From: Welwitschia mirabilis | Lineage: Eukaryota > Gnetophyta > Gnetopsida > Welwitschiales | Assembly (NCBI GenBank): GCA_051453625.1 | Contig: JBOZIK010000001.1 | Coordinates: 68,671,876-68,733,867 of the forward strand | Reading direction: 5' to 3' | Length of the DNA: 61,992 nt | Shown here: positions 34,869 through 46,852 of the stretch, one piece after another | Numbering within the stretch: position 1 is the stretch's first letter | How the letters are laid out: the number at the start of each line of letters is the position of its first letter | Translations under genes and position numbers: made by a program | Notes under the pieces: model-generated | Seen by the model: only the letters and a program-made list of their open reading frames with translations | The model's database searches: none | What the model was told of the DNA's origin: nothing

Positions 34869-36638
34869 TTTTTTAATCATTGTTATAACATTTTCTCCTC
34901 TTTCTCTCAAATGTTGCTTCTCCCCTTCTATAGTGCTTTTTCCTCTTACCTTGTAATGTATCATCTTTCTCTCATTATCTGAAATCTTTTATGTAGGTTC
35001 TTCCTTAGTAATTGTAATATTCTTCCTTTTCCATACCCCCCTTTCAATCATTTTTCAAAAAAAATAGCTCACTACTTTCCTATAACTAGAGTATCAGATT
35101 AATTTGTCAGTCCCTTAATCCTTCAGATATCTCATGTAGAAACATTGTTCCTGAGTCTTGAGATAGAAATCATTAGGTAATAGAGTAGAAAAACATAGAA
35201 TAATATGCAACCAGTAAAGTGCATTATCTAAGCTTTCCTTACTTTCCCCTTAGTTTATGTAGAAAGTCAAATGCAACCCACACTTATTTGAGGATTATTA
35301 TAAGAACTCTTTTCATAATAAACTAAGCATTTCTCTTCATCTGCAGTTCTCTCCAATTTTAATTATGCAAATTCTCAAGGAAAGAAGGATAGGTTTAATG
35401 AAAATCAAGCTAAGTAATAAAATTTAAATGAAGCTAGCAAAAATCCCAGAGAACTTAAGGGTATATGTGTGTTACGATTTTGAATGAAAATAAGTTTTTG
35501 CATAAAACATGAGATCCTAACTCATGTTATATCTTTAAGATAAAGGTGATTTAGCATGGTAATATTAGAGCCTGGGCCAATAGGGGTATTATGCCAGGGA
35601 AGTCAAAGTAGTTATGAGTTTAATGTTTTACTAGAGCCTAATTCCTCATCTTCCTAATGGTAGTCCTCAGAGATGCCCAATCTAAGAATGCCAAAGGGAT
35701 GTATAGCTAATACAAACCATAGAATAATGTAATTTTTTAAAACACTTGATACAAATATTTTTCTCAGATCACCTGTATCTCAATCTTACTTCTATGTTTA
35801 TATTTTATAGTGCCTTCAGACATACTTAAAATAAAGAGAACAATGAATTGGTAAGGTTTAGCAAAGTAAGAAATTAAGTGTGTAATGATTCTTCCCTCAT
35901 TCATCCATTTTTTAAGACCTTCGATTCCTTCTTCACATTAACTATAGTTAAGTAGATTCCTTATTTGGGTTAGCAAGAGATCATTTTTCAAGAAAATTTT
36001 CTTTGATTGATTTTACAAGAATAATTATAGGATATAAAAGTCCTAAATTAACTTTAATAATATGATAGCAATGAAGATATAACTATTAAGTAATAGCTTT
36101 ATTGGTTACTAAGCAAAGTGAGCAATTTATAGATCCTTAGTTAAGATTGTAGAATACTCTTTTTAAAATACTTTATCCTCTTAAAATGTATTATATTAAC
36201 ATTTTACTATACCTATTAATTTATCTTTCCAAGATGAGTATACCTTATCTAAAAAAGACCCCTACTACCATACTCTAATCATCTAATAAAATTAGACTTC
36301 ATTCTTATTTGTTTTAAGCATCCTTAACCCTTGGCTTACTAGTGTATTATATATAGTAGGTCACTAGGTAAATGTTATGTTGGTCATATCTTTAGTATAC
36401 TAATTAATGATAAGAAATATAACATTAGAAGTGTATTATTATGAAAATAAATTACCAGGTACTATACTTGTAAAAATAGTATTAAAAAAATAGTAATAAT
36501 TCATCATAGCTTTAATTCTGAAATATCACTAGTGAATCTGACTATGTTATTTATCCATGAAAATTTAACTTTATCTTTTTGTCTTAGAGTGTCAAGTTTG
36601 GAGATTTTTCAACCATAGAATTTTGGGATGTTACATTT

Positions 36639-36650
36639 TGGTATTAAAGC
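36639..36650 (+). promoter_or_regulatory. Primer-binding site, initiator tRNA-Met type
   Basis: TGGTATTAAAGC against TGGTATCAGAGC, two transitions, three bases after the LTR end TTACA. It continues AAGGATTGTAATTTTG, as is common after this site in plant gypsy elements. Confidence 0.88.
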
Positions 36651-36936
36651 AAGGATTGTAATTTTGTTGGGCATAAGTACTGTTAGGTTTACAAACTCAC
36701 TAGGCATAAGTTTTATTAGTTTGATGAATTCACAAGGATTAACTAGTTTTAAGCTTACAAATTTACTTGACTTAACTATTTAACATGGAATTATAATTAA
36801 CATGACCCCAAGAAGGGTATTTAACTATGTGTAAAACAAATTAGGCTTATTCAACTTTACTACTAATTAACTTATTGAAAGAGTAACTTTATGATGGAAT
36901 GTAGAAATATGGTAAAATCAAAAGAGACTTTTATCA

Positions 36937-37257
36937 TTGTTTCTAACTCTTATGAAATGGAAAGAATTTAAAAGAAGATATAGAGGTAGATACATCACAA
37001 TATTTTTCATAAATGTAAAGTTCAGTAGGTTCTACAATCTTACAAGAAGGTATGATGAATTAAAAATCAAAATATTTACAACCGGTTTACATCCAGTGAG
37101 TCAAGAACAAGTTAAATTATTTCAACTAAAGATTATTGTAGAAGTCTTAGAGAAGGATAGAATTAGTAAAGAATTATGTATCATGAATAAAAATATGAGA
37201 GCAAAAATTTCTCAGGATAATATAAGAATGAAATCATGGGAGGATTATTTCAGTTAG
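36937..37257 (+). pseudogene. Long-LTR gypsy: gag fragment
   Basis: An open 106-codon stretch, the longest gap-free frame in this element. WKEFKRRYRGRYIT, KFSRFYNLTRRYDELKIKIF, TTGLHPVSQEQVKLFQLKII and EVLEKDRISKELCIMN follow the chromovirus gag pattern (W-x-x-F... R-Y... F... F-x-x-G-L... E-V-x-x-x-x). The segment between the 'F-x-x-x-x-Q-G-x-x-x-V' and 'F-x-x-L' blocks is missing, so it carries an internal deletion. No knuckle is seen downstream. Confidence 0.65.
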
Positions 37258-37686
37258 AATATAGGTGTGATTAGAGGAATAGGTAGAGTAAATAAGGCTT
37301 CAATCAATACTAGAGCAACTATAAACTTCAAGAAATAAATCATACTTATCCAACTTAAGGAATAGATAATTTATAAGAGACTATCAAGATATGATCCATC
37401 TTTTAAATTCATCTAATAATTTCAAGAACATGGGACATTTTCTATGCTAGAGACTTCACTATGTTAAAATTTGCCTTGAATGGAAGAAATAAGAAACACA
37501 TACAAGAAGTGTATAAACGATGTCATCTAGTCAAATCTAGAGGTTTTTTCTATTAAAGCCAATTTTCCTTCCACTCTTGTTAAAGTTTCATGAAAGATTT
37601 GTTACTACTAATGGTAAAAATGAATTGAACAAGAGATAGGCTCATGCTAGTACTAAATTAGTGAAGGTGAAAGATTATATGGTTAT

Positions 37687-37863
37687 NNNNNNNNNNNNNN
37701 NNNNNNNNNNNNNNNNNNNNNNNNNNNNNNNNNNNNNNNNNNNNNNNNNNNNNNNNNNNNNNNNNNNNNNNNNNNNNNNNNNNNNNNNNNNNNNNNNNNN
37801 NNNNNNNNNNNNNNNNNNNNNNNNNNNNNNNNNNNNNNNNNNNNNNNNNNNNNNNNNNNNNNN
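37687..37863. other. Assembly gap (177 N)
   Basis: In the internal region of the long-LTR gypsy element. The open frames spanning it have no meaning. Confidence 0.99.
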
Positions 37864-39310
37864 AGCTCTTAAGGTAGATATAGTTGAAGTTTTTCCTCAT
37901 TAGCATGCAAAGGATTTCCTTTATATTATCATGATATGTTGGTGGATAATAATTAACAGATGTTAGTTGAATTAAGGGATTAACTCTTTGGTCTACCTGG
38001 TTAGCCTATATACTATTGTTAGTAAATATTTAAATAACCCTTTATCTTAAGAAATTCTTGTATTAATTAAACCCTCACTTGTAGTTACTATTAGCATGCA
38101 TCTTGTAATCCTTAACTACATGACAAGTCTTAACTAGCTAATCCTATTATTAAATGATTAAAGTTTGTAATCTTTCTTAGATGGATTATGCACTTCAACC
38201 ATATGGATCTAGACATTGCTCACTCTCAACTAATATAAATAACAATGTATACTTATTTGTTTGATATTTGCATAGCTTTATTTTACACATTCTATCCTTG
38301 ACTTATTAGACTTTAAGATGTTATATCATCCATATAAATCTTTAAACTCAAACTTTAGATAGATTACTTAGAGAAGTATTAAATAGGCATTGAAAGAAGA
38401 AGTACACAATAAAGGAGTGTAATGTGCAAGAAATCTACAATTTTTGAGCTTATGCTTAAGGAATTTCTACTTAACAAACTACAAGTATATGTCATAATTT
38501 AAAGTAAGAGATTGTAGTATTGATAAAATTGAGTTGTAGTTTTGGACTTAATGGTTTAAGAACATTTTTCTTTGATCAGAGTAAGGAGGTTGTTGATATA
38601 TTTTGGCTTATGAAACTAAATGGTTCAACTTATTTATAAGTGTATTCAACTATTTTTCTTAGAAATTCTTCACATGAGAAATCTGCTAGTTCATAACATT
38701 TTCCCCCTAATAAAGTAATCATTATAGCCCTAGAAAAATGGAAAAGGTAAGAAGTCATGATTAACAAAAGAGCTTATGTAAATTTGAAGTCAATATGTCA
38801 TGAAGTTTAGCTTTGAGATGAAGGCAATTAGAAACCTCACTTAGCATATGGATAAGTTGTATGAATCTTTAGATTTATGATATCAATGGCCTAGAATAAG
38901 CTATGTGGATTTGTTTATTGAATAATAATGGTGTGAATCTAAATTCTAGCCTATACCAACTACTTTCAACATGAAGGCACCTAAGAAGAAACTATCAACA
39001 TGTACTTTGTAGTAATTTTATCAAAATGAAGGAGGTGGAATACGGCTTTATATTTTTATCGTGGAGTGCTTAGTAAGATGGCATGGCTCAGGTTGAGTAT
39101 GAAGATTCCTATTATAGTTTAGATTGCCAAATTTAACTTTAAGAAGAATATGAAGATCTGTATGTCTATAAAGCAACTTTTAACACATATTGTAAATAAT
39201 AATTTCAAGATTAATATGATACAATCAATCTATAGAAGTAGCAAGTTGGAATAAAAAAGCAAATATTAATCAGTGGAGACTTGATATTCTATCAAGTTTC
39301 AAGGACAAAA
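37864..39310 (+). mobile_element. Long-LTR gypsy: internal remainder without recognisable pol
   Basis: No RT, RNase H or integrase motif can be read on the plus strand. The last part (about 39,290-39,310, TTTCAAGGACAAAATTTTTG) resembles the usual end of chromovirus pol before the purine tract. With only 2.7 kb between LTRs, most of pol has been deleted. Confidence 0.5.
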
Positions 39311-39335
39311 TTTTTGAAGGAGGTAAGAAACGTCA
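39311..39335 (+). promoter_or_regulatory. Polypurine tract before LTR b
   Basis: GAAGGAGGTAAGAAA lies directly before CGTCA-TGTCA. Together with the LTR start this places a genuine internal-to-LTR junction at 39,336. Confidence 0.7.
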
Positions 39336-41454
39336 TGTCAACATTTTACTTATTTTAAAATATGTAAAGATTAAGTTTAATGAATTATTTATAAAGATTT
39401 AATTATTTTGAAATATCTAACTAATATAAATATTATGATATTGAGATGTTGTTACATTAAATTGTGCTTTGAGTTCCTTTTGTTTTGATTAAAATATCAC
39501 TTTATAATCTTCAAGAATGTTCTTGTAGTGGTGATGATTTCATTTATGTTTATCTTTCTTACACCTTCCTAAAACTTATGCATGATTAATTTTTAATTAT
39601 GAAAGCTTATTATTTTATTTATTATTATGGTTAAACGTGATGAAATAAAAAGCATACTTTCTATATTATTAAACTATCTAGTGGCCAAGTAAGCCTTTAT
39701 GAAACATTATGAAACCTCCACCTTCACCATTGGCTCATGATGTGTTATTTATTATTGTTAAGTCCTCTCACTTTACCTATGTTTTATCATTTTAAATAGA
39801 GTTATTTCTTCCTTATGTCTAGTTTATTTTTTCTAAAATACCTTACCTTTGAATCTTAGAGCTTAAGAGGTACAGAAGCTTTCAAAACTTGAAAGATCTT
39901 CAAAGACCTGAAACACCATAATCTGATACAAGCATGGTTCTATTTTTACTTGCTTCCTTATTAGTCCTTTATTTAAATGCATTTTATTAATGGGTTTATC
40001 ATGTTTATATTGTTGCAAAATAAGTGAAGAATCATGTAATTCTTAATAAAAATAGAATAATCCTATTCAAAGTCTTGACTCTTAACACATTTTGTACTTG
40101 ATGTTTTGATGTTATTTGTTCTTAGTATCAGTTCATAATTTGTGGTTAAACCTTGTCATATTTTTCTTGTTATCATGATGTCTTAAACTTATAGTTATGA
40201 ATTTTAATAGGTCACCAAATGAGGTAGTGGGCTTTACAGATCACTGAATAACGAAGTGAAGTGAGAATCCCATAAATTATCAAATGAGGCAATAGAAATA
40301 ATAGATTCACCACAAATTGTTGAATGATGTAGTGGGCCCCACAAAATGCTAAATGAGGAAGTGAAGTTAATGATATGTGAAATTATGTGTATATATATAT
40401 ATATGAAAATCACAGATTGTCAAATGAGGTAGTGGGCTTTACAAATCATTGAATGAGGTACTAAAGTAAAATATGAAAAATTATGTGAAAACCATAAATC
40501 ACCAAATGAGGCAATGGGCTTCATATATTTTCAAATGACACAGTTAAGTGATTGAGATATATGAAAAATATATATTGATTATTCTTGTTCTTAATCATAT
40601 CATTAATGTTTTTGTAATATATCTTGATTCTTAAAGTTGTTACTTGTCTTTTTTATTTTAACTCTTGAAAAATTCTTGTGTGTCTTGCCTAGCCTTTCCT
40701 AGATCATACTGAGAACTAGGATATTTTCATAGTCCTCATTCCATACTTTTATGTGTAATAGATGAAAAAAATCTAGAAGTATAATTCCTACTATAAGCAT
40801 AAGAATGTGAAAGATTAAATTACAATATTGTTGAAGAATTTGCTAAATAATTTTATGGTCCTTCATAAATTCTGAAATTTTAGTACTATATGACTATGAT
40901 TAAAGAATATGTTATATCTTTCTTAAATAATGTTTTATAGATGTGCATTGATAGTTAATTTATATCCCATTATGTGTTTGCCTTGTAGTTTTATGAAACT
41001 TCTTAGTTTGATTCATTGAGTAAATGTGTAAGAACATCTTTTTTTTAATAAACATAACTAATAAAATATGACAATTTGATCAAATATTCTTCATGCTTTT
41101 TTTGAGAAATTTTTATTGAAAAATTTGAATTTTTAGTTATCTAATCACCCTAATAGATATATTTAATGTTAATTATTATTACCTTTTCTTGAATTAATTT
41201 TCATTAATGTATGAATATGGAAATTTATTTTATACATCACATGCAGTTGTTTGTTGAAGATTCATAGTCTAATTGGGATTATAGAATATTAGTATTATGC
41301 CCTTAAAATGATATTATTACCTATCTATTAAAAAGAAAATCTAAAGAAAAAGTCATATGTTTCTTACTTCTAAAAATATTTAAAATATAATATAAGTAGG
41401 CTAGATGAGGGACATCATTAATTATTAATTACTAATAAATTTATATTTATAAAG
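39336..41454 (+). mobile_element. Long-LTR gypsy: partial third LTR copy (LTR b)
   Basis: Collinear with about the first 2 kb of LTR a (31,580 to about 33,540): same opening TGTCA, 'AATGAATTATTTATAAAGATTTAATT', 'TTCTTGTAGTGGTGATGATTTCATTT' and the tandem array. From about 41,000 it diverges more. It ends at a 100-N gap, after which sequence returns to LTR position about 131. Confidence 0.75.
40207..40550 (+). repeat. Tandem array inside LTR b (about 9 units)
   Basis: Core AAATGAGGYAGTGGGCTT or AATGAGGTAGTGAAGT alternating, with an internal (TA)n at about 40,390-40,403. Confidence 0.85.
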
Positions 41455-41554
41455 NNNNNNNNNNNNNNNNNNNNNNNNNNNNNNNNNNNNNNNNNNNNNN
41501 NNNNNNNNNNNNNNNNNNNNNNNNNNNNNNNNNNNNNNNNNNNNNNNNNNNNNN
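41455..41554. other. Assembly gap (exactly 100 N)
   Basis: Probably a default-size gap of unknown true length. Left flank is LTR b at about position 2,000; right flank is LTR c at about position 131. It may conceal several kilobases. Confidence 0.99.
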
Positions 41555-44500
41555 TTATGCTTTAAGTTCCTTTTTTCTTAATTAAAATATTACTTATAAA
41601 TCTTCAAAAATGTTCTTGTAGTGGTGATGATTTCATTTACTTATTACTTTCCACCTTCCTAAAAATTATGCATGATTAAATGTTATTTGTGGAGGCTTAT
41701 TATTTATTTTTCCTTGTTATTATGATTAAATGTAATAGAGTTGAAAGCATTATTTTTATATTATTAAATAACTTGATGGAAAGGCAAGCCTTTTATGAGA
41801 TGTTATGAAACCATCACCTTTACTGTTAGCTCATGGTGTGTCCTTTTATATTCTTGAGTCTATTCACTTTACCTATGTTCTCTCATTATAAATAGGGTTC
41901 TCCTTCCCTCAAGTTTAGTTCATTGTTTGAAAAGACTTTGCCTTTGAATCTTGAAGCTTAGGATGTTTAGGAGCTTTAAAAACTTAGAAGATCTTCAAAA
42001 TTCTTAAATACCATGATCTAATATGAGTATGATTCTATTATTTATTGATTTTTTGTTGGGCCATTTCTTTGTATGCAATGCATTATTATGTTTGATGTGA
42101 ATATATTATTGCAAAACAAATATAAAAAAATGTGTGATGCTTGATAAGAGTAGAAATAGTCTTATTTCAAGTTTTTTCTCCTACTACCTTCTGTACTTAA
42201 TGTCTTAATATTTAAAATTAAGCTATAATTGTTGAGAAGATATACTTCATGGTTTTACCTTATCATACTCCTCTTGTTATCATGATTTCTTCAACTTATG
42301 GTTATGTAATTCCATAGATCATTGAATGAGATAGTGCACTTCATAGATTGCTGAATGAGGCAATGAAGTAAGAATTTCAAAGATCACTGAATGAGGTAGT
42401 GGGAATAGTAGATTAACCACAGATTATCAAATGAGGTAGTGGGATTTATAGATCACTAAGCGAGGTAGTGAAGTTAATGATATATATAGATGAGAATCAC
42501 AAATCATTGAATGAGACAGTGAGCTTCACAAATTACCAAAATGAGGCAATAAAGTGAAATATAAAATATTATATGAGAATCATAGATTGTCAAATAAGGC
42601 AATGGACTTCATAGATCACTAAATGAAGTATTGGAGTTATTAAAATATATGAAAAACATTATATTGATTATTCTCATTTCATAACCATAAGGTTAGTGTT
42701 TTGTAATAAAACTTGTTCTTGAAGTTCTTACTTTTCTTTCCGATTTTGACTTTTAAAAAAGTGTTTCCTATCTTAACTTTTAAAAAATCCTTTCTTGTCT
42801 TGCTTAGCCTTGCCTGGATCATACTGGGAGCTGTAAGATTTTCATAGTTCTCATCCCAATTTTATATGATAGGTAGAAAATCTAAAGTATGAATGTTGAA
42901 GTGGGCATGAGGATATAAAGAATTATTATTCTAGTATTATTAGAAGATTTGCTGAATAATCTTGTATTCCTTTCTTAGTTTTAAATACTAGGTGTTTTAT
43001 TACTTAGATCTTAAGATCATGATATACTTTTCTAAAATAATGTTTCCATGGAAATGTTGAGAGTTAGATTCATATTATCATGCATGTGATTTATGATTTA
43101 TGAATTTTTCTTAGATGATACATTATGTATTGAATTATGGATATTTTTCTTGAAAATTTTTGCAATGAAATGTGATGATTTTAGTATATTCTTCATATTT
43201 TACTTGAAGGATCTTAACATAAAACTTGAATATTTAGCTATGTATGTTACCTCAAAGGCATTAAATGATAAATTGTATTTTTAAATTTCTAGAATCATAA
43301 TTTTTCTAAATAAATATGAATTGGTAATTTATTTTCATGCATTAGTTGTAAAATTTTCTTAGAAATTGATAAACTATTTATGAGTATAGGATGTTGATAT
43401 TTTGTCTTGAATGAGTCATTAATGTCCATTTATTATAATGAAACTTCAAGAAGAAGTTATGTATTTTCCTCCTCCTCAATTAATTTACACCATTATAATG
43501 ATACCAAAAGCCATATGATGTGAGATGTTATTGTGGAATCACATAGAATGGATAATCATAGGGTGGACTTATAAAATGATTGGTCATTTATTATCATCAT
43601 TAGTAGGTGTAAATGTTTATATGTTAATGACTTATTTTAGTCAAAAAAAGGAATCATATATAAAGGAGGTATTTGATATTATAGCAGATTCTTACATCAT
43701 TTTTATAACTACCAATTTGATATCTAAAGTAATGAATGATATCAATGACACACTATCAGTTTAAATCAGACCTTATAATGAGGAGGGCAGAGAATCATTT
43801 CATAAATTAAAGACATGTGAAGAAGAGAGCTTACATGAAGGACCATAGTTTAAGATGCTATTAGTTGATAAGAATAATACTTATCTTTATTAAACATGAA
43901 ATTACTAGACATTAAATGAATTAGTAGAAGTTGTGTTGGATAAGAAACTTGAGAAGAAAACATTAGCTACAAATGAAAGCTACTAGATAATTGTTAATGA
44001 TATGAATTTTAAGGAGAAATTCGTGGATGAAAGGGGGATCCACATGTGATGTGGACAACATCCTTAATTATACCTTTACTAAATTTATCAAATTAGATTA
44101 GAATAAAAAGACTAAAGTGACTTTATCAAGAGAAACGCCTAGGATGAGGGAGGACATAATCTCATTATAAATGGATTTAATAGGTGCAAAAGGTAATGTC
44201 CATTAAGAAAATTGAAAAATGCATGTAATGTATAGTTTTAAACCATAGACCACTCTTTTCTTTTACAATGTTCTATACCATTACACTATCTATCTCATGT
44301 TGTAAAACAAGCTAGTGCACAAATAGTTAAATAAGGGTGTCAGGACCTGAGTCAAGGAAAGGATGTCTTTGCTATTTGATCTGATATTTATATTTTAAAT
44401 TAGATGCACTTTTTCTCTCTCTATTGCATATCATGTTTTAACCTCTATTACCTTAACGACATCTTAAATTTCATTTCATCCAGATCTGGCATCTTGTCCA

Positions 44501-46575
44501 TTTCCAAGCCTTGTGTCTTCTTCAATTCCATATTTAACCAAATGCAACCCAAAATTCATGGGAAAAAAATTAATGAATTAATGGATCTTTTTCATTTTAC
44601 TAGAGCATATAAAATATCTCTTCTAGAAAATTAGGTACTTGATCAGTTTGGATATTGCCATGGCATGTGTTCCTATTGGGATGAAATTTTTCATTCATCT
44701 CCACATAAGCCTTTACCTTCCTACATAATATTACTCTTTGATCTCTTTTCTTCCTTGAATTGAAAGAATTATTTATTTCTTTTTTTTTTTATTTTGGATC
44801 ATTGTTATAATGTTTTCTCTTCCTCCTCTCACACATTACTTCTCCCCTCTCATAATGCTCCTTCCTCTTTTCCTATAGTACATCTTCTCTCTTTATTGAT
44901 GTCAAATCTTTTGCACAATGTTTTTTCTTAGCATTTGTAATTTTCTTTCTCATCCATGTTTCCTTTTCAATTATTTTCCAAAAAAATACTCACTACCTTC
45001 CTATGACTAGAGCACTAGGCTAATTCTTTAGTTCCTTAACCCTTAAGATGCCTCATGTAGATACATTGTTCTTGAGCCTTAAGATAGAATTTATTAGGAA
45101 ATAGAGCAGAAAAAATAGAATAGGGTGTAACCAGTGAAGTGCATTATCTGAGTTTTCATGTTTTCCCTTGATCTGTGTAGGGATTCAAATGTAACCCACA
45201 CCTATTTGATGATTATTATAAGAATCCTTTTCATAGTAAACTTAGTGTTTCTTTTCATTTGCACTTTTCTCTAATTTCAATTGTGTAAATGCTCAAGGAA
45301 AGAAGAATAGGTATAATGAAAATCAAGCTAAGTGATAAAATTAAAATGAAGCTAGAAAAAATTATAGAGAACTTAAGGGTCTATGTGTGTTATGATTTTG
45401 AATAAAAATACATTTTTACATAAAATAAGAGACCTTGAATCATGTTATATCTTCAAGATAAACATGATTTATATTGACAACAGTAGATCATGGATCAAAA
45501 GTGGTATGCATTAGGGAAGTTAAAGAACTTATGAGTTTAATGTTTTACTAGATCCTAATTCCTTATCTGCTCAATGGTAGTCCTATAAACTTAGATATGC
45601 CTAGTCTAAGAACACTTAAGGGACATATAGCTAATGAAAACCGTAGAATAATGTGTTTTTTAAGATCTTTAATATAGATACTTTTCTTAGATAACTTTTG
45701 TCTTAATCTTACTTCTAAATTTAGATTTTATAATGCCCTCAGACATACTTAAAATAAAAATAATTATGAATGGTAAAGGTTTAGTAAACCAAGCAATTAA
45801 GCGTGTAATGGTTCTTCCATCATTCATCCATTTTTTAGGACCTTCAATTCCTTATTTACACCAACTGTAGTTGAATTCGATGCCTTCTTTGTATTAGTAC
45901 GAGATCATTGCTCAAGAAAATTTTCTTGGATTTATTTTATAGAAATAATTATAGGATATAAAAGTCCTAAATTACCTTTGTTAATATGAGAGAAATGAAA
46001 ATATAACTATTAAGTAGTAGATTAACTGGTTACTAAGTAAAGTAAGCAATTTATAGGCCCTTAGTCAAGACTATGGAATACATTTTTTAAAATACTTTAT
46101 CCCCTTAAACGTATTATATTAACATTTAACTATACCTATTTATTTATCTTTTCAAGATGAGTATACCTTATTTGAAAAAAACCCCTACTACCATACTCTA
46201 ATCATCTAATAAACTTAGATCTCATTCTCATTTGTTTTAAGCATTCTTAACCCTTAGCTTACTAGAGCATTCTATATAGTAGGTTATTGGATAAATGTCA
46301 TGTTAGCCATATGTTTAGTATACTAATTAATAATAAGAAATATGATGTTAGAAGTGTATTATAACTGAAATAAATTGTCAGGTACTATACTTAGAAAAAA
46401 TTTATTAAAAAAAATAATAATAATAATAATAAAAATAAAATCATCATAGCTTTAATTCTGAAATATCACCAATGAATCTAACTATGTTATTTGTCAATGA
46501 AAATTTTACTTTACCTTTTGGTCTTAAAGCATTAAGTTTGGAGATTTTTCAACTATAAAATTTTGGGGTGTTACA
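41555..46575 (+). mobile_element. Long-LTR gypsy: 3' LTR (LTR c, lacking about 131 bp at its start)
   Basis: Collinear with 31,711-36,635 of LTR a and ends GGGGTGTTACA at the target duplication ACATT. TATA box at 41,887-41,894, tandem array at 42,314-42,638, and an (AAT)n run near 46,411-46,430. Confidence 0.88.
42314..42638 (+). repeat. Tandem array inside LTR c (about 9 units)
   Basis: The same alternating units as at 32,471-32,694, but about nine instead of six, so the array has changed length since the two LTRs were copied. Confidence 0.85.
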
Positions 46576-46580
46576 ACATT

Positions 46581-46847
46581 ACAGGTGATAAATCAAGATT
46601 CCAACATTTGAATGATTTTAATGAAAGAGAAGTAACTTTCAAATGACAATGAAAAGGTCAAAATGAAAGGTATTAAAAGCATTGGTGGAGGTAACATGTC
46701 TAAAATGAATGAAGTTTTATATGTAAATGGTTTCAAAAATAATTTTTTTAGGTCTTATAGTTATTTTTTATGATCAAACATGTGAAGTTAGACTTGTCTA
46801 TTATTTTTTGTATATAAACTAAGAAGAGTTATGATACCAATGTTTAA
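46581..46847 (+). pseudogene. Copia protease, second half
   Basis: Resumes the frame lost at 31,579: TGDKSRFQHLNDFNEREVTF, then after a stop KMKGIKSIGGGNMSKMNEVL and YVNGFKNN, which is the copia 'TGDKS... V-x-F-x-D/N-x-x-x-x-x-I-x-G-x-G-x-x-G... N-V-L-Y-V-x-x-L-x-x-N' stretch. DQTCEVRL follows in a shifted frame. It is cut at the target duplication GTTAC (46,848-46,852) of element II. Confidence 0.9.
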
Positions 46848-46852
46848 GTTAC

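Larger units (their letters stand above)
31580..36635 (+). mobile_element. Long-LTR gypsy: 5' LTR (LTR a)
   Basis: Runs from TGTCACATCC to GGGATGTTACA, 5,056 bp. It is collinear with 41,555-46,575 throughout. It contains a tandem array (32,471-32,694), a TATA box (32,044-32,051) and an ORF-like tract (33,700-34,080). Open frames such as 34,461-34,676 are conserved in the partner only because the two LTRs are copies. Confidence 0.88.
31580..46575 (+). mobile_element. Long-LTR Ty3/gypsy insertion in copia protease
   Basis: About 15.0 kb including two gaps. The outer LTRs (31,580-36,635; 41,555-46,575) are flanked by ACATG and ACATT, and the host protease reads continuously across the junctions (SQHM then TGDKS). 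Primer site of initiator tRNA-Met type. The internal region is only 2.7 kb with a gag fragment. A third, partial LTR copy (39,336-41,454) follows it. Very long LTRs and this primer suggest the Tekay/Del group, but no RT or chromodomain remains to test this. Confidence 0.85.
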
